This document shows positions 55,926 to 64,000 of a DNA stretch of 64,000 bases, one piece after another. The stretch spans positions 62,001-126,000 of the forward strand of contig NZ_PGVH01000004.1 of NCBI RefSeq assembly GCF_004168585.1, read 5' to 3'. A program made the position numbers and the translations under genes. This DNA is from Shewanella sp. OPT22 (GTDB lineage: Bacteria > Pseudomonadota > Gammaproteobacteria > Enterobacterales > Shewanellaceae). Position 1 is the first letter of the stretch. Each line of letters begins with the position of its first letter. The notes beneath the pieces were generated by a model, which saw nothing but the letters and a program-made list of their open reading frames with translations, made no database searches and was not told the DNA's origin.

Positions 55926-57391
55926 TGCTGATTAAAGATCTCCTTGCGCCATGGTTTCATTACAGTGGCGAAGAGAGCGTAAAAGAATTACAGCTAGATA
56001 GTCGAAGCATCACTTTAGGTGATGTTTTTGTCGCAGTACCGGGTTACGAAGTTGATGGTCGAAAATTCATTCCATCTGCTTTCGAAAAAGGCGCCAATGC
56101 GGTGTTAGTGCATACCGATGAGCCAGAAGAACACGGAAAGGTGACTCGTTCGGACCAAGGTCTATTGATATATTTTTTCCGTTTAAACGCTCAACTGTCA
56201 GCGTTAGCGATGCAGCGATATCCTGTTGACCCAACTCGCATGACGGTAATCGGCGTGACTGGCACTAATGGTAAAACGACAGTGACGCAGCTTATTGCCC
56301 AATTAAGTGAAGGCATTGGCAAGACTGCAGCTGTTATGGGAACAACGGGTAACGGATTGTGGGGACAATTGGAAGAAACGGTCAATACCACTTCTGATGC
56401 CATTACCGTAATGCGTGAATTACATCGCTATCAAAATTTAGGTGCTCGCACCTGTGCTATGGAAGTTTCCAGTCACGGTTTAGTACAACACCGTGTTGAT
56501 GCTGTCCCGTTTTCAACAGCAATTATGACCAATTTAAGCCGTGATCATCTCGATTTTCATGGTGATATGCGATCGTACTCCAAAGCTAAGCAGACACTAT
56601 TTAAATTCATCAGCCTCAATAATGGCTTATTGAATTTCGATGATGAAACGGCGCAATCATGGCGTTTCGATCTTAAACCTCAAATTGCTAGAAGCTTTAG
56701 CTTAAAAGATGATATCAATGCCGAGTTTTACATTGAGGATGCGCAGTTTAGCAACATAGGTGTACAAGCACAGTTAGTTTGGCCAGAGGGCCGGGCACAG
56801 CTTGAATCACCGCTACTGGGTATGTTTAATCTGTCCAATCTTGTTGCGGCTATTGCAGCCTTGTATTTAGAAGGCGCAGATATGAACTTGCTGTTAGAAC
56901 ACGCAAAATATCTAAAGCCTGCTATGGGTCGGATGGAGCAATATCAAAAAGACGATGTTGCTGTTGTGGTTGATTATGCTCATACACCAGATGCACTTGA
57001 AAAAGCACTCCAAACACTGAGGCAGCATTGCCAAGGTGATTTATGGTGTGTGTTTGGTTGCGGCGGTGATCGTGATAAAGGTAAACGCCCAATAATGGCA
57101 GCTGCCGCTGAAAGTTATGCCGATAATGTGGTACTCACAAGCGATAATCCACGCCGTGAAAAACCGGAGTCGATCATTGAAGATGTACTGACAGGTTTCA
57201 ATGAACCAGAACGAATTACTGTATGCGTTGATCGAGTCGAAGCAATTAAGAACAGCGTTAAGCAAGCCAAGCAGGGCGATATTATTCTTGTGGCCGGCAA
57301 GGGGCATGAAACTTATCAAGAAATTGATGGTGTTAAACATGACTACGATGAGCGTGCGTTGATCGCACGGTTGATGGAGGCATGTGGATGA
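55925..57391 (+). CDS. murE: UDP-MurNAc-tripeptide synthetase
   Basis: Adds the third amino acid to UDP-MurNAc-L-Ala-D-Glu. The 488 residues have GVTGTNGKTTVTQ near residue 110 for ATP and DNPRREKP near 412. The DNPR motif marks meso-diaminopimelate as substrate, as expected in a Gram-negative wall. It overlaps ftsI by one base and murF by four (ATGA). Confidence 0.97.
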   Translation: MLIKDLLAPWFHYSGEESVKELQLDSRSITLGDVFVAVPGYEVDGRKFIPSAFEKGANAVLVHTDEPEEHGKVTRSDQGLLIYFFRLNAQLSALAMQRYPVDPTRMTVIGVTGTNGKTTVTQLIAQLSEGIGKTAAVMGTTGNGLWGQLEETVNTTSDAITVMRELHRYQNLGARTCAMEVSSHGLVQHRVDAVPFSTAIMTNLSRDHLDFHGDMRSYSKAKQTLFKFISLNNGLLNFDDETAQSWRFDLKPQIARSFSLKDDINAEFYIEDAQFSNIGVQAQLVWPEGRAQLESPLLGMFNLSNLVAAIAALYLEGADMNLLLEHAKYLKPAMGRMEQYQKDDVAVVVDYAHTPDALEKALQTLRQHCQGDLWCVFGCGGDRDKGKRPIMAAAAESYADNVVLTSDNPRREKPESIIEDVLTGFNEPERITVCVDRVEAIKNSVKQAKQGDIILVAGKGHETYQEIDGVKHDYDERALIARLMEACG

Positions 57392-58770
57392 TTCTGTTGT
57401 CTCTTTCCGAGTTAGCGAAAGCGTTAAATGCCGACTTAGTTGGCGAAGATTGCCAAATTAAAGCCGTCAGTACTGACAGTCGCTCAATTCCTGAATACGG
57501 AATGTTTATTGCCCTCAAAGGTGACCGTTTTGATGCCCATGATTTTGTTAATGATGCATTATGCCAACAAGCAACCGCAATATTGGTTTCAAAACGTTTA
57601 GATGTGAGCATTCCCCAATTGGTGGTTGCTGACACTAGAGTTGCTTTAGGGGTGCTCGGCTCATACGTGCGCCAGCAAATGGATATTAAAGCGATTGCAA
57701 TTACGGGCTCCAATGGCAAAACCTCAGTAAAAGAGATGGTGGCGAGTATTTTCTCTGAACAATACTCTGTGCTCTACACTGCGGGAAATTTCAACAATGA
57801 CATTGGTGCACCATTGACGTTATTGCGCCTAGAGCCACAACATCAAATTGGTGTTTTTGAGCTGGGTGCTAATCACAAAGGTGAAATTGATTACACCTCA
57901 AATCTCGTTAAACCTGATGTTGCGTTAGTGAACAATATTGGTGCCGCACACCTTGAAGGTTTTGGCAGTATTGAAGCTATCTCAGAAGCGAAATCTGAAA
58001 TTTATTACCACCTGAAATCAGGTGGAACGGCTGTCGTAAATCAAGACGATAAGTTCGCACCGTATTTGAAAGACGTCGCTAAAGCACACAACATCATAAC
58101 GTTTGGGTTAAGTGATGACGCTGATATCACCGCTATAAACGTGCAGAGTACTGCCGATGGTCGATTTGGGTTCACGCTCAAAACAGCCAAGGGCTATCAA
58201 GATATTCAACTCAAACTCTCGGGTCATCACCAAGTGCTTAATGCGCTGGCTGCGACGGCAATCGCATTAGCGTTAAATGTCGACTTAGAGACGATTAAAG
58301 AGGGGCTTGAAAAATTAGAGGTGGTAAAAGGCCGTATGCAACCACATCAACTTGGGCGTTTACTCCTTGTTGATGATAGCTATAATGCCAACCCTTCATC
58401 TGTTAGGGCCGCTATTGATTGGCTTAGCGAACGTGACGGCGTTAAGGTTTTGATATTGGGAGATTTGGCTGAGGTCGGTAGCGAGGCATCGCACATGCTT
58501 AAAGAGCTTGGGCAATATATTCAGGAAACCTCGCTCACTCATGTTTTGACATTAGGGAATGAAATATCTGCACTTTCAAAAGCAAGTCATTCAAATGGAT
58601 GTGATGGAAAACATTTTGACAATATTAATGAGTTAAAGAAGTACTTGATGACAAATATTTTCATCCAACAAGGGTCGATTAACTTGTTAGTAAAAGGATC
58701 GCGAAGCGCCGCAATGGAACGTGTCGTAGAAGCTGTATTAATCGCACACAACAGCGGGGAATTGATTTAA
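57388..58770 (+). CDS. murF: UDP-MurNAc-pentapeptide synthetase
   Basis: Adds D-Ala-D-Ala to the UDP-MurNAc-tripeptide. The ATG at 57388 ([13 protein letters not shown]) overlaps the murE stop as ATGA and fits the family N-terminus better than the ATG at 57382. Motifs: [13 protein letters not shown] near residue 105, [11 protein letters not shown] near 155 and [10 protein letters not shown] near 330. 460 residues. Confidence 0.96.
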   Translation: MILLSLSELAKALNADLVGEDCQIKAVSTDSRSIPEYGMFIALKGDRFDAHDFVNDALCQQATAILVSKRLDVSIPQLVVADTRVALGVLGSYVRQQMDIKAIAITGSNGKTSVKEMVASIFSEQYSVLYTAGNFNNDIGAPLTLLRLEPQHQIGVFELGANHKGEIDYTSNLVKPDVALVNNIGAAHLEGFGSIEAISEAKSEIYYHLKSGGTAVVNQDDKFAPYLKDVAKAHNIITFGLSDDADITAINVQSTADGRFGFTLKTAKGYQDIQLKLSGHHQVLNALAATAIALALNVDLETIKEGLEKLEVVKGRMQPHQLGRLLLVDDSYNANPSSVRAAIDWLSERDGVKVLILGDLAEVGSEASHMLKELGQYIQETSLTHVLTLGNEISALSKASHSNGCDGKHFDNINELKKYLMTNIFIQQGSINLLVKGSRSAAMERVVEAVLIAHNSGELI

Positions 58771-59852
58771 TGCTGGTATACCTAGCGGAGTATTTAACCC
58801 AATTTTATTCTGGGTTTCACGTTTTTTCTTATTTGACGTTCAGAGCCATTTTAGGTCTGTTAACCGCACTTTTATTCAGTTTATGGTTAGGTCCAAAATT
58901 GATCGAACGTTTACAACTGATGCAAATTGGACAAGTGGTTCGCAATGACGGTCCTGAATCTCACTTTAGTAAGCGTGGCACACCTACGATGGGTGGTTTG
59001 CTGATCTTATTTGGTATTTTTGCCAGTGTGTTATTGTGGGGAGATTTATCCAGTCGCTATGTTTGGGTCGTTCTTTTCACTCTGTTCAGCTTTGGATTGA
59101 TCGGTTTTATTGACGACTATCGTAAAGTGGTCAGAAAAGATCCTAAGGGATTGATTGCAAGATGGAAGTACATATTCCAAAGTCTTGCTGCGCTCGTGGT
59201 GGCATTTTACTTATATTCGAGTTCAGTTCGTCCAGATGAAACCCAATTAGTAATACCGTTTTTTAAAGATGTGATGCCGCAACTGGGTATCTTCTTTGTC
59301 ATTTTAGCGTATTTCACGATTGTTGGTTCAAGCAATGCGGTTAACCTAACCGATGGGCTTGATGGTTTAGCGATAATGCCGACAGTAATGGTTGCTGGCG
59401 CATTTGCGTTAATTTCTTACCTGTCTGGTCATGCTCAGTTTGCCGAGTATTTACATATTCCCTATTTACCAGGTTCTGGAGAGTTAGTGATTGTCTGTAC
59501 CGCCATTATTGGGGCAGGTTTGGGCTTTTTATGGTTTAACACCTATCCAGCTCAAGTGTTTATGGGCGATGTGGGATCATTGTCATTGGGTGCGGCTTTA
59601 GGTGTGATTGCAGTATTAGTTCGCCAAGAGATCTTACTCGTGATCATGGGTGGCGTGTTTGTAATGGAAACGGTTTCAGTAATCTTGCAAGTTGGCTCAT
59701 ATAAGTTACGCGGTCAACGTATTTTTAGAATGGCACCGATTCACCACCATTACGAATTAAAAGGCTGGCCGGAGCCACGCGTAATCGTGCGATTTTGGAT
59801 CATCTCTTTATTCCTAGTCATGCTGGGTTTAGCCACCTTGAAGTTGAGATAA
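58770..59852 (+). CDS. mraY: Phospho-MurNAc-pentapeptide translocase
   Basis: Makes lipid I on the inner face of the membrane by transferring phospho-MurNAc-pentapeptide to undecaprenyl phosphate. 360 residues with about ten membrane helices. Cytoplasmic loop motifs are GTPTMGG near residue 71, FIDDYRK near 112, [14 protein letters not shown] near 190, MGDVGSL near 265 and the HHHYE motif ([12 protein letters not shown]) near 324. Confidence 0.97.
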   Translation: MLVYLAEYLTQFYSGFHVFSYLTFRAILGLLTALLFSLWLGPKLIERLQLMQIGQVVRNDGPESHFSKRGTPTMGGLLILFGIFASVLLWGDLSSRYVWVVLFTLFSFGLIGFIDDYRKVVRKDPKGLIARWKYIFQSLAALVVAFYLYSSSVRPDETQLVIPFFKDVMPQLGIFFVILAYFTIVGSSNAVNLTDGLDGLAIMPTVMVAGAFALISYLSGHAQFAEYLHIPYLPGSGELVIVCTAIIGAGLGFLWFNTYPAQVFMGDVGSLSLGAALGVIAVLVRQEILLVIMGGVFVMETVSVILQVGSYKLRGQRIFRMAPIHHHYELKGWPEPRVIVRFWIISLFLVMLGLATLKLR

Positions 59853-59856
59853 AACA

Positions 59857-61179
59857 ATGAAAAGCACTCATACACATATCGTACTTGGATTGGGAGTCAC
59901 TGGACTTTCTGTTGTGCGTTATTTGTGTAACCAAGGGATTGTACCTTTGGTGATGGATACTCGTGAACATCCATCGGGTGCTGCAAAGCTTCATGATGAA
60001 TTTCCTACCGTACCGTTGAAAACAGGTAGTTTCGATGTACGCCTGCTGATCCAAGCAAATCAGATCATTATCAGCCCCGGAATTGCGATTGATACTCCTG
60101 AAGTGAAAGCCGCTATTGATGTTGGTATCGAAGTTATCGGTGACATTGAACTGTTCGCACGTGCGTTAAAAAAACAGCCTCCAAAAGTAATTGGGATTAC
60201 GGGTTCTAACGGAAAATCAACCGTTACAACAATGGTCGGCGAAATGGCCAAAGCTTCGGGACTCACGGTTGCTGTTGGTGGCAATATCGGTACGCCAGCA
60301 TTGGACTTGTTGAAGTTAGACGCAGACTTGTACGTTTTAGAATTAAGCAGTTTTCAATTAGAGACCACATCAACGCTAAATTGTATTGCTGCGACATGTT
60401 TAAATATCTCTGCGGATCATATGGACAGATATGATTCGATTAATACCTATCGAGATGCCAAACACCGTTTATATCGCCAATCAAAACTGTGTGTCATTAA
60501 TCGCCAAGACTCGATGACTAAGCCAACTGAAGCGTCTAATGTGATTAGCTTTGGATTAGATGTACCCGAATCAGATGATTGGGGTATTGCTAATGGTCAG
60601 TTTGTCCGTGGCATGAGTGAAATCATGCCAACAACAGACGCCGCTGCCGTTGGCAGTCACAATCAATCGAATATTCTTGCGGCGATGGCACTTGCCGAAG
60701 CAGTCGACATTTCACGAACAGCGATGATTGAGGTGGTACAACATTTTAAAGGCTTAGCACATCGTTGTGAGAAAGTAGATGAAGTTAATGGCGTCATCTA
60801 TATCAATGACTCTAAAGCGACAAATGTTGGTGCGACACTGGCAGCGTTACATGGCCTAAAGGACGAACTAGGCGACATTATTTTAATTGCTGGTGGTGAT
60901 GCCAAAGGCGCGGAGCTTAAACCGTTATTGGAAGGGTTAGAGTTTGTAAGTCAGCTAATCGTATTTGGTAAGGATGCTTCCAGTTTAGCGAAGCTCAATA
61001 ATGACACTCTTGTCGTAAATAACATGAGTGAAGCAGTTATCAAGGCCGCAGAGTGTGCTGATGCGGGCGATATTGTATTGTTATCGCCAGCCTGTGCATC
61101 CCTAGATATGTATAAGAATTTTGCCGAGCGTGGCAATGATTTTAGACAAGAGGTTGGGAGGCTGCATGGCAACGAATGA
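59857..61179 (+). CDS. murD: UDP-MurNAc-L-alanine--D-glutamate ligase
   Basis: Adds D-Glu to UDP-MurNAc-L-Ala. 440 residues: N-terminal Rossmann-like domain (VLGLGVTGLSVVRYL), ATP site GITGSNGKSTVTTMV near residue 112, HRCEKV near 303 and YINDSKATN near 312. Its end overlaps the start of ftsW by 14 bases. Confidence 0.97.
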   Translation: MKSTHTHIVLGLGVTGLSVVRYLCNQGIVPLVMDTREHPSGAAKLHDEFPTVPLKTGSFDVRLLIQANQIIISPGIAIDTPEVKAAIDVGIEVIGDIELFARALKKQPPKVIGITGSNGKSTVTTMVGEMAKASGLTVAVGGNIGTPALDLLKLDADLYVLELSSFQLETTSTLNCIAATCLNISADHMDRYDSINTYRDAKHRLYRQSKLCVINRQDSMTKPTEASNVISFGLDVPESDDWGIANGQFVRGMSEIMPTTDAAAVGSHNQSNILAAMALAEAVDISRTAMIEVVQHFKGLAHRCEKVDEVNGVIYINDSKATNVGATLAALHGLKDELGDIILIAGGDAKGAELKPLLEGLEFVSQLIVFGKDASSLAKLNNDTLVVNNMSEAVIKAAECADAGDIVLLSPACASLDMYKNFAERGNDFRQEVGRLHGNE

Positions 61180-62383
61180 TAAGCAGCTTAATCTCTTTGG
61201 TACCGAGTTTAAATGGCGATTGCCGAACTGGTTAACGGAAGACCGTAGACCAGGAAATCAGCTATATGACAGAAAACTACTCCTTGCGATTATTGCATTG
61301 CTAGCGATTGGTTTTGTAATGGTGATGTCGGCTTCAATGCCAGAAGCCGAAGACTTAAAAGGTAACCCATTTTATTTTGTAAATCGGCAGATTTTTTATT
61401 TATGTGGTTGTGTTGTTATCGCTGCAATTACCTTGAGAATTGAAGTGAGCTGGTGGCAGAGAATGAGTCCTTGGATGCTCATCGCAGTGTTTTTAGGGTT
61501 AATTGCCGTATTGCTGGTGGGGCACACTGTAAATGGTGCAACACGATGGCTTAATTTAGGCCCAATTCGTATTCAGGTTGCTGAGGTCGCAAAGTTTACC
61601 TTTTGTGTTTACTTAGCGGGCTATTTAGTGCGTAGACACCAAGAAGTGCGTGAGCGCATGTTTGGTTTCTTGAAACCAATTTTGGTTTTAATTGGCTGTG
61701 CGGGCCTGATTTTGATGCAGCCGGACTTAGGTTCAGTTGTTGTACTGTTTGTTATTACCATTGGCTTATTGTGGTTGGCAGGTGCAAGGCTGATTGATTT
61801 CTCCTTAATGTTATTGTTTGGCACGGTTTTATTTGTATTTTTGGTGGTCACTGCGGAATACAGAATGCGTCGTGTTACGTCATTTTTGAATCCGTGGGAA
61901 GACCCTTTTGGCAGCGGTTATCAATTAACTCAATCACTCATGGCTTATGGTCGTGGAGACTGGGCTGGACAGGGATTAGGTAATAGCATTCAAAAGCTAG
62001 AATATTTACCTGAAGCTCATACCGATTTTATTTTTGCGGTCATCGGCGAAGAACTTGGCTTCGTAGGCATTGTTGTCATTCTCAGCATTATTTTATTTGT
62101 GGTATTACGCGCTATTCAGCTTGGGAATCGTTGCTTACAAGAAAATAAGCCTTTTGATGGATATCTATCTTATGCCATTGGCATTTGGATTTGTTTTCAG
62201 ACCATTGTTAATGTTGGAGCCAGTATTGGTATGTTGCCAACCAAAGGTTTGACTCTGCCGTTTGTCAGTTATGGTGGCAGTAGCTTATGGATCATGATGA
62301 CGGCAGCGATGTTGCTGATACGAATAGATTATGAAAGGCGGTTGGAACAGATACAGGCTGTCCAACGAAGAGGTAGCGCATGA
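61166..62383 (+). CDS. ftsW: Septal peptidoglycan glycosyltransferase FtsW
   Basis: SEDS-family polymerase working with FtsI at the septum. The ATG at 61166 with GGGAGG upstream gives 405 residues (MATNDKQLNLFG); reading from 61121 would extend further into murD and is unlikely. About ten membrane helices; conserved DPFGSGYQLTQSLMAYGRG near residue 247, the HTDFIFAVIGEE block near 287 and the C-terminal LPFVSYGGSS. Confidence 0.95.
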   Translation: MATNDKQLNLFGTEFKWRLPNWLTEDRRPGNQLYDRKLLLAIIALLAIGFVMVMSASMPEAEDLKGNPFYFVNRQIFYLCGCVVIAAITLRIEVSWWQRMSPWMLIAVFLGLIAVLLVGHTVNGATRWLNLGPIRIQVAEVAKFTFCVYLAGYLVRRHQEVRERMFGFLKPILVLIGCAGLILMQPDLGSVVVLFVITIGLLWLAGARLIDFSLMLLFGTVLFVFLVVTAEYRMRRVTSFLNPWEDPFGSGYQLTQSLMAYGRGDWAGQGLGNSIQKLEYLPEAHTDFIFAVIGEELGFVGIVVILSIILFVVLRAIQLGNRCLQENKPFDGYLSYAIGIWICFQTIVNVGASIGMLPTKGLTLPFVSYGGSSLWIMMTAAMLLIRIDYERRLEQIQAVQRRGSA

Positions 62384-63474
62384 GCGAAATAGGCTCTAAG
62401 AATAAAAGATTATTAGTGATGGCCGGTGGCACTGGTGGGCACGTATTCCCAGCGCTGGCGGTTGCAAAAATATTATCCAGTAAAGGTTGGGAGATCCTGT
62501 GGCTCGGTACTCGAGAACGAATGGAAGCCCAAGTTGTACCTAAGCATGGTTTTAAAATTGAATTTATTGATATCCAAGGTGTTCGTGGTAACGGTATTGT
62601 TCGCAAATTGATGGCACCGGTTAAAATCATGCGTTCTATCAGTCAGGCAAAAACAGTCATAGACAGTTTTAAGCCTGATGCTGTGCTGGGTATGGGCGGT
62701 TTTGCAAGTGGTCCTGGTGGCGTAGCAGCAAAACTATCAGGTATCCCATTAGTGCTACATGAACAAAACGCAATACCGGGAATGACCAATAAATTATTGT
62801 CCCGCATTGCAACAAAAGTACTGTGTGCATTCGAGGGTACCTTTAATAAACAAGTTAAAGCACAAGTGGTGGGCAACCCAATTCGCCAAGAGCTGATTGA
62901 GGAATACGAACAAAGTTCTGATAGCAATGCGCTCAAAATATTAGTGGTTGGTGGCAGCTTAGGTGCGAAAGTGTTTAATGATTTGATGCCGAATGTGGTG
63001 GCAAATTTAAGTGCGAACCAAGCAATAACAGTTTGGCATCAGGTTGGGCGTAATAATTTGGATGCCGTAAATCAAGCGTATACAAAACAAAATCAGCAAG
63101 ACGTCGTTCAGGTGGCAGAGTTTATAGATGATATGCAAGCTGCCTATCGCTGGGCGGATGTGGTTTTATGTCGTTCAGGAGCATTAACGGTGTCAGAACT
63201 TGCTGCGATGGGAAAACCGAGCTTGTTAGTACCATATCCGCATGCAGTGGACGATCATCAAACCTTAAATGCACAAGTACTTGTGGAAGCCGGAGCTGCA
63301 TTACTGTTGCCGCAACCTATTGCGACAGTAGATTTGTTAGTAGAGAAGCTAACGACGTTGGCTCAGGACAGAAAAGAATTAACACGAATGGGGCAACAAG
63401 CACGAAAAGTTGCGATCCTTGATGCGGCAGAAAAAGTGGCCGATGTATGCTCCAGCGTAGCGGTGAAAAAATAA
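62380..63474 (+). CDS. murG: UDP-GlcNAc--lipid I N-acetylglucosaminyltransferase
   Basis: Converts lipid I to lipid II at the inner membrane. 364 residues: [12 protein letters not shown] near residue 16, [11 protein letters not shown] near 105, [12 protein letters not shown] near 127 and, in the UDP-GlcNAc domain, [12 protein letters not shown] near 189 and [18 protein letters not shown] near 264. It overlaps ftsW by four bases. Confidence 0.97.
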   Translation: MSEIGSKNKRLLVMAGGTGGHVFPALAVAKILSSKGWEILWLGTRERMEAQVVPKHGFKIEFIDIQGVRGNGIVRKLMAPVKIMRSISQAKTVIDSFKPDAVLGMGGFASGPGGVAAKLSGIPLVLHEQNAIPGMTNKLLSRIATKVLCAFEGTFNKQVKAQVVGNPIRQELIEEYEQSSDSNALKILVVGGSLGAKVFNDLMPNVVANLSANQAITVWHQVGRNNLDAVNQAYTKQNQQDVVQVAEFIDDMQAAYRWADVVLCRSGALTVSELAAMGKPSLLVPYPHAVDDHQTLNAQVLVEAGAALLLPQPIATVDLLVEKLTTLAQDRKELTRMGQQARKVAILDAAEKVADVCSSVAVKK

Positions 63475-63475
63475 A

Positions 63476-64000
63476 ATGACGAATAAAGAGAAGCAAGCAA
63501 AACTGAGAGAGCAAATTCCAGAAATGCGTCGAATTAGACGAATTCATTTTGTGGGAATTGGCGGCGCTGGTATGGGCGGTATTGCTGAAGTGCTACTTAA
63601 TGAAGGTTACGAGATCAGCGGCTCTGATATTACTCACAATAGAGTCAGTGACCGTCTGGTGGCTTTGGGTGCGAATGTCACTGTTGGTCACCATGAAAGC
63701 AATGTAAGTGGTGCAAATGTTATCGTAGTTTCAACGGCTATTTCAGATGCTAATCCAGAGATCGTTGCGGCAAAAGAGCAACGCATTCCTGTAGTTCGTC
63801 GCGCTGAAATGTTAGCAGAGTTAATGCGCTATCGTCATGGTGTCGCTGTAGCGGGTACACACGGTAAAACGACAACAACCAGTTTAATTGCATCAGTATA
63901 TGCTGAAGCAGAGCGTGATCCGACATTTGTGATTGGTGGTCTGCTCAACAGTGCAGGCACCAATGCCCGTTTAGGTACAAGTCGCTACTTAATAGCTGAA
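63476..64000 (+). CDS. murC: UDP-MurNAc--L-alanine ligase, 3' partial
   Basis: First amino acid ligase of the pathway, adding L-Ala to UDP-MurNAc. The ATG at 63476 lies one base after murG. The 175 residues present hold the Rossmann motif [15 protein letters not shown] near residue 24, SGSDI near 48 and the ATP site [13 protein letters not shown] near 122. The central and C-terminal domains lie beyond the window. No stop is seen before base 64000. Confidence 0.96.
   Translation, partial: MTNKEKQAKLREQIPEMRRIRRIHFVGIGGAGMGGIAEVLLNEGYEISGSDITHNRVSDRLVALGANVTVGHHESNVSGANVIVVSTAISDANPEIVAAKEQRIPVVRRAEMLAELMRYRHGVAVAGTHGKTTTTSLIASVYAEAERDPTFVIGGLLNSAGTNARLGTSRYLIAE

Noticed and set aside
1-64000. 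tRNA, rRNA and CRISPR arrays
   Set aside because: I scanned the intergenic gaps for cloverleaf-like arms, rRNA words and regularly spaced repeats and saw none. A tRNAscan or CRISPR search was not possible.

Overview
The window reads as the chromosome of a marine gammaproteobacterium of the order Alteromonadales, most probably a Shewanella relative. The evidence is the dcw cluster order, coaBC-dut-slmA, rph-pyrE, rpmB-rpmG-radC, a hut locus with HutC, and an MtnC that begins like the Shewanella proteins I remember. Parashewanella is my best guess because of the many large orphan proteins between housekeeping genes, but this is from memory and no search was run. The window is open at both ends: an ABC ATPase lacks its start and murC lacks its end.

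Layout. 1-4.3 kb: ABC exporter pair, a long-chain acyl-CoA ligase and a hotdog thioesterase. 4.4-7.1 kb: an orphan protein with a C-terminal HAD fold, then an ISAs1-type transposase. 7.2-9.2 kb (minus strand): mtnC and a lipoprotein with a transglutaminase-like domain and TPRs. 9.5-17 kb: two giant full-length paralogues (1102 and 1157 aa) made of ankyrin-like repeats, a disordered Ser/Arg-rich linker and a helical Gly/Ala-rich C-terminal domain. 17-22.4 kb: hutI divergent from hutC-hutU-hutH, with a perfect palindromic operator between them. 22.4-25.7 kb (minus strand): four consecutive ORFs that I read as one broken gene of about 1,090 codons, with a frameshift at an eight-T run and two in-frame stops. 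A repeated beta-rich motif runs across the frameshift. 25.9-33.7 kb: SIMPL protein, YjjG-like phosphatase, GDPD, membrane-anchored XRE regulator and yicC, mixed with three more orphans. One of these (32376-33656) may be distantly related to the C-terminal domain of the giants. 33.8-52 kb: rph-pyrE with an attenuator-like terminator, fadL, a TPR/degenerate GGDEF protein, recQ, rarD, rpmB-rpmG, radC, coaBC-dut-slmA, an S9 peptidase, folE, glpK and a PepSY-like membrane pair. 52.3-64 kb: the dcw operon from mraZ to murC, headed by a promoter and a three-repeat MraZ box.

Working together: coaBC, dut, pyrE and folE serve cofactor and nucleotide supply; fadL, the acyl-CoA ligase and the thioesterase handle fatty acids; hutUHI degrade histidine under HutC; mraZ-murC build and divide the cell wall. 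The unexplained part is the scattered set of lineage-specific proteins. They have no signal peptides, and have ankyrin-like repeats, RRxS motifs, coiled coil and repeat domains. They look like candidate host-interaction or effector-type proteins, but nothing in the window proves secretion.
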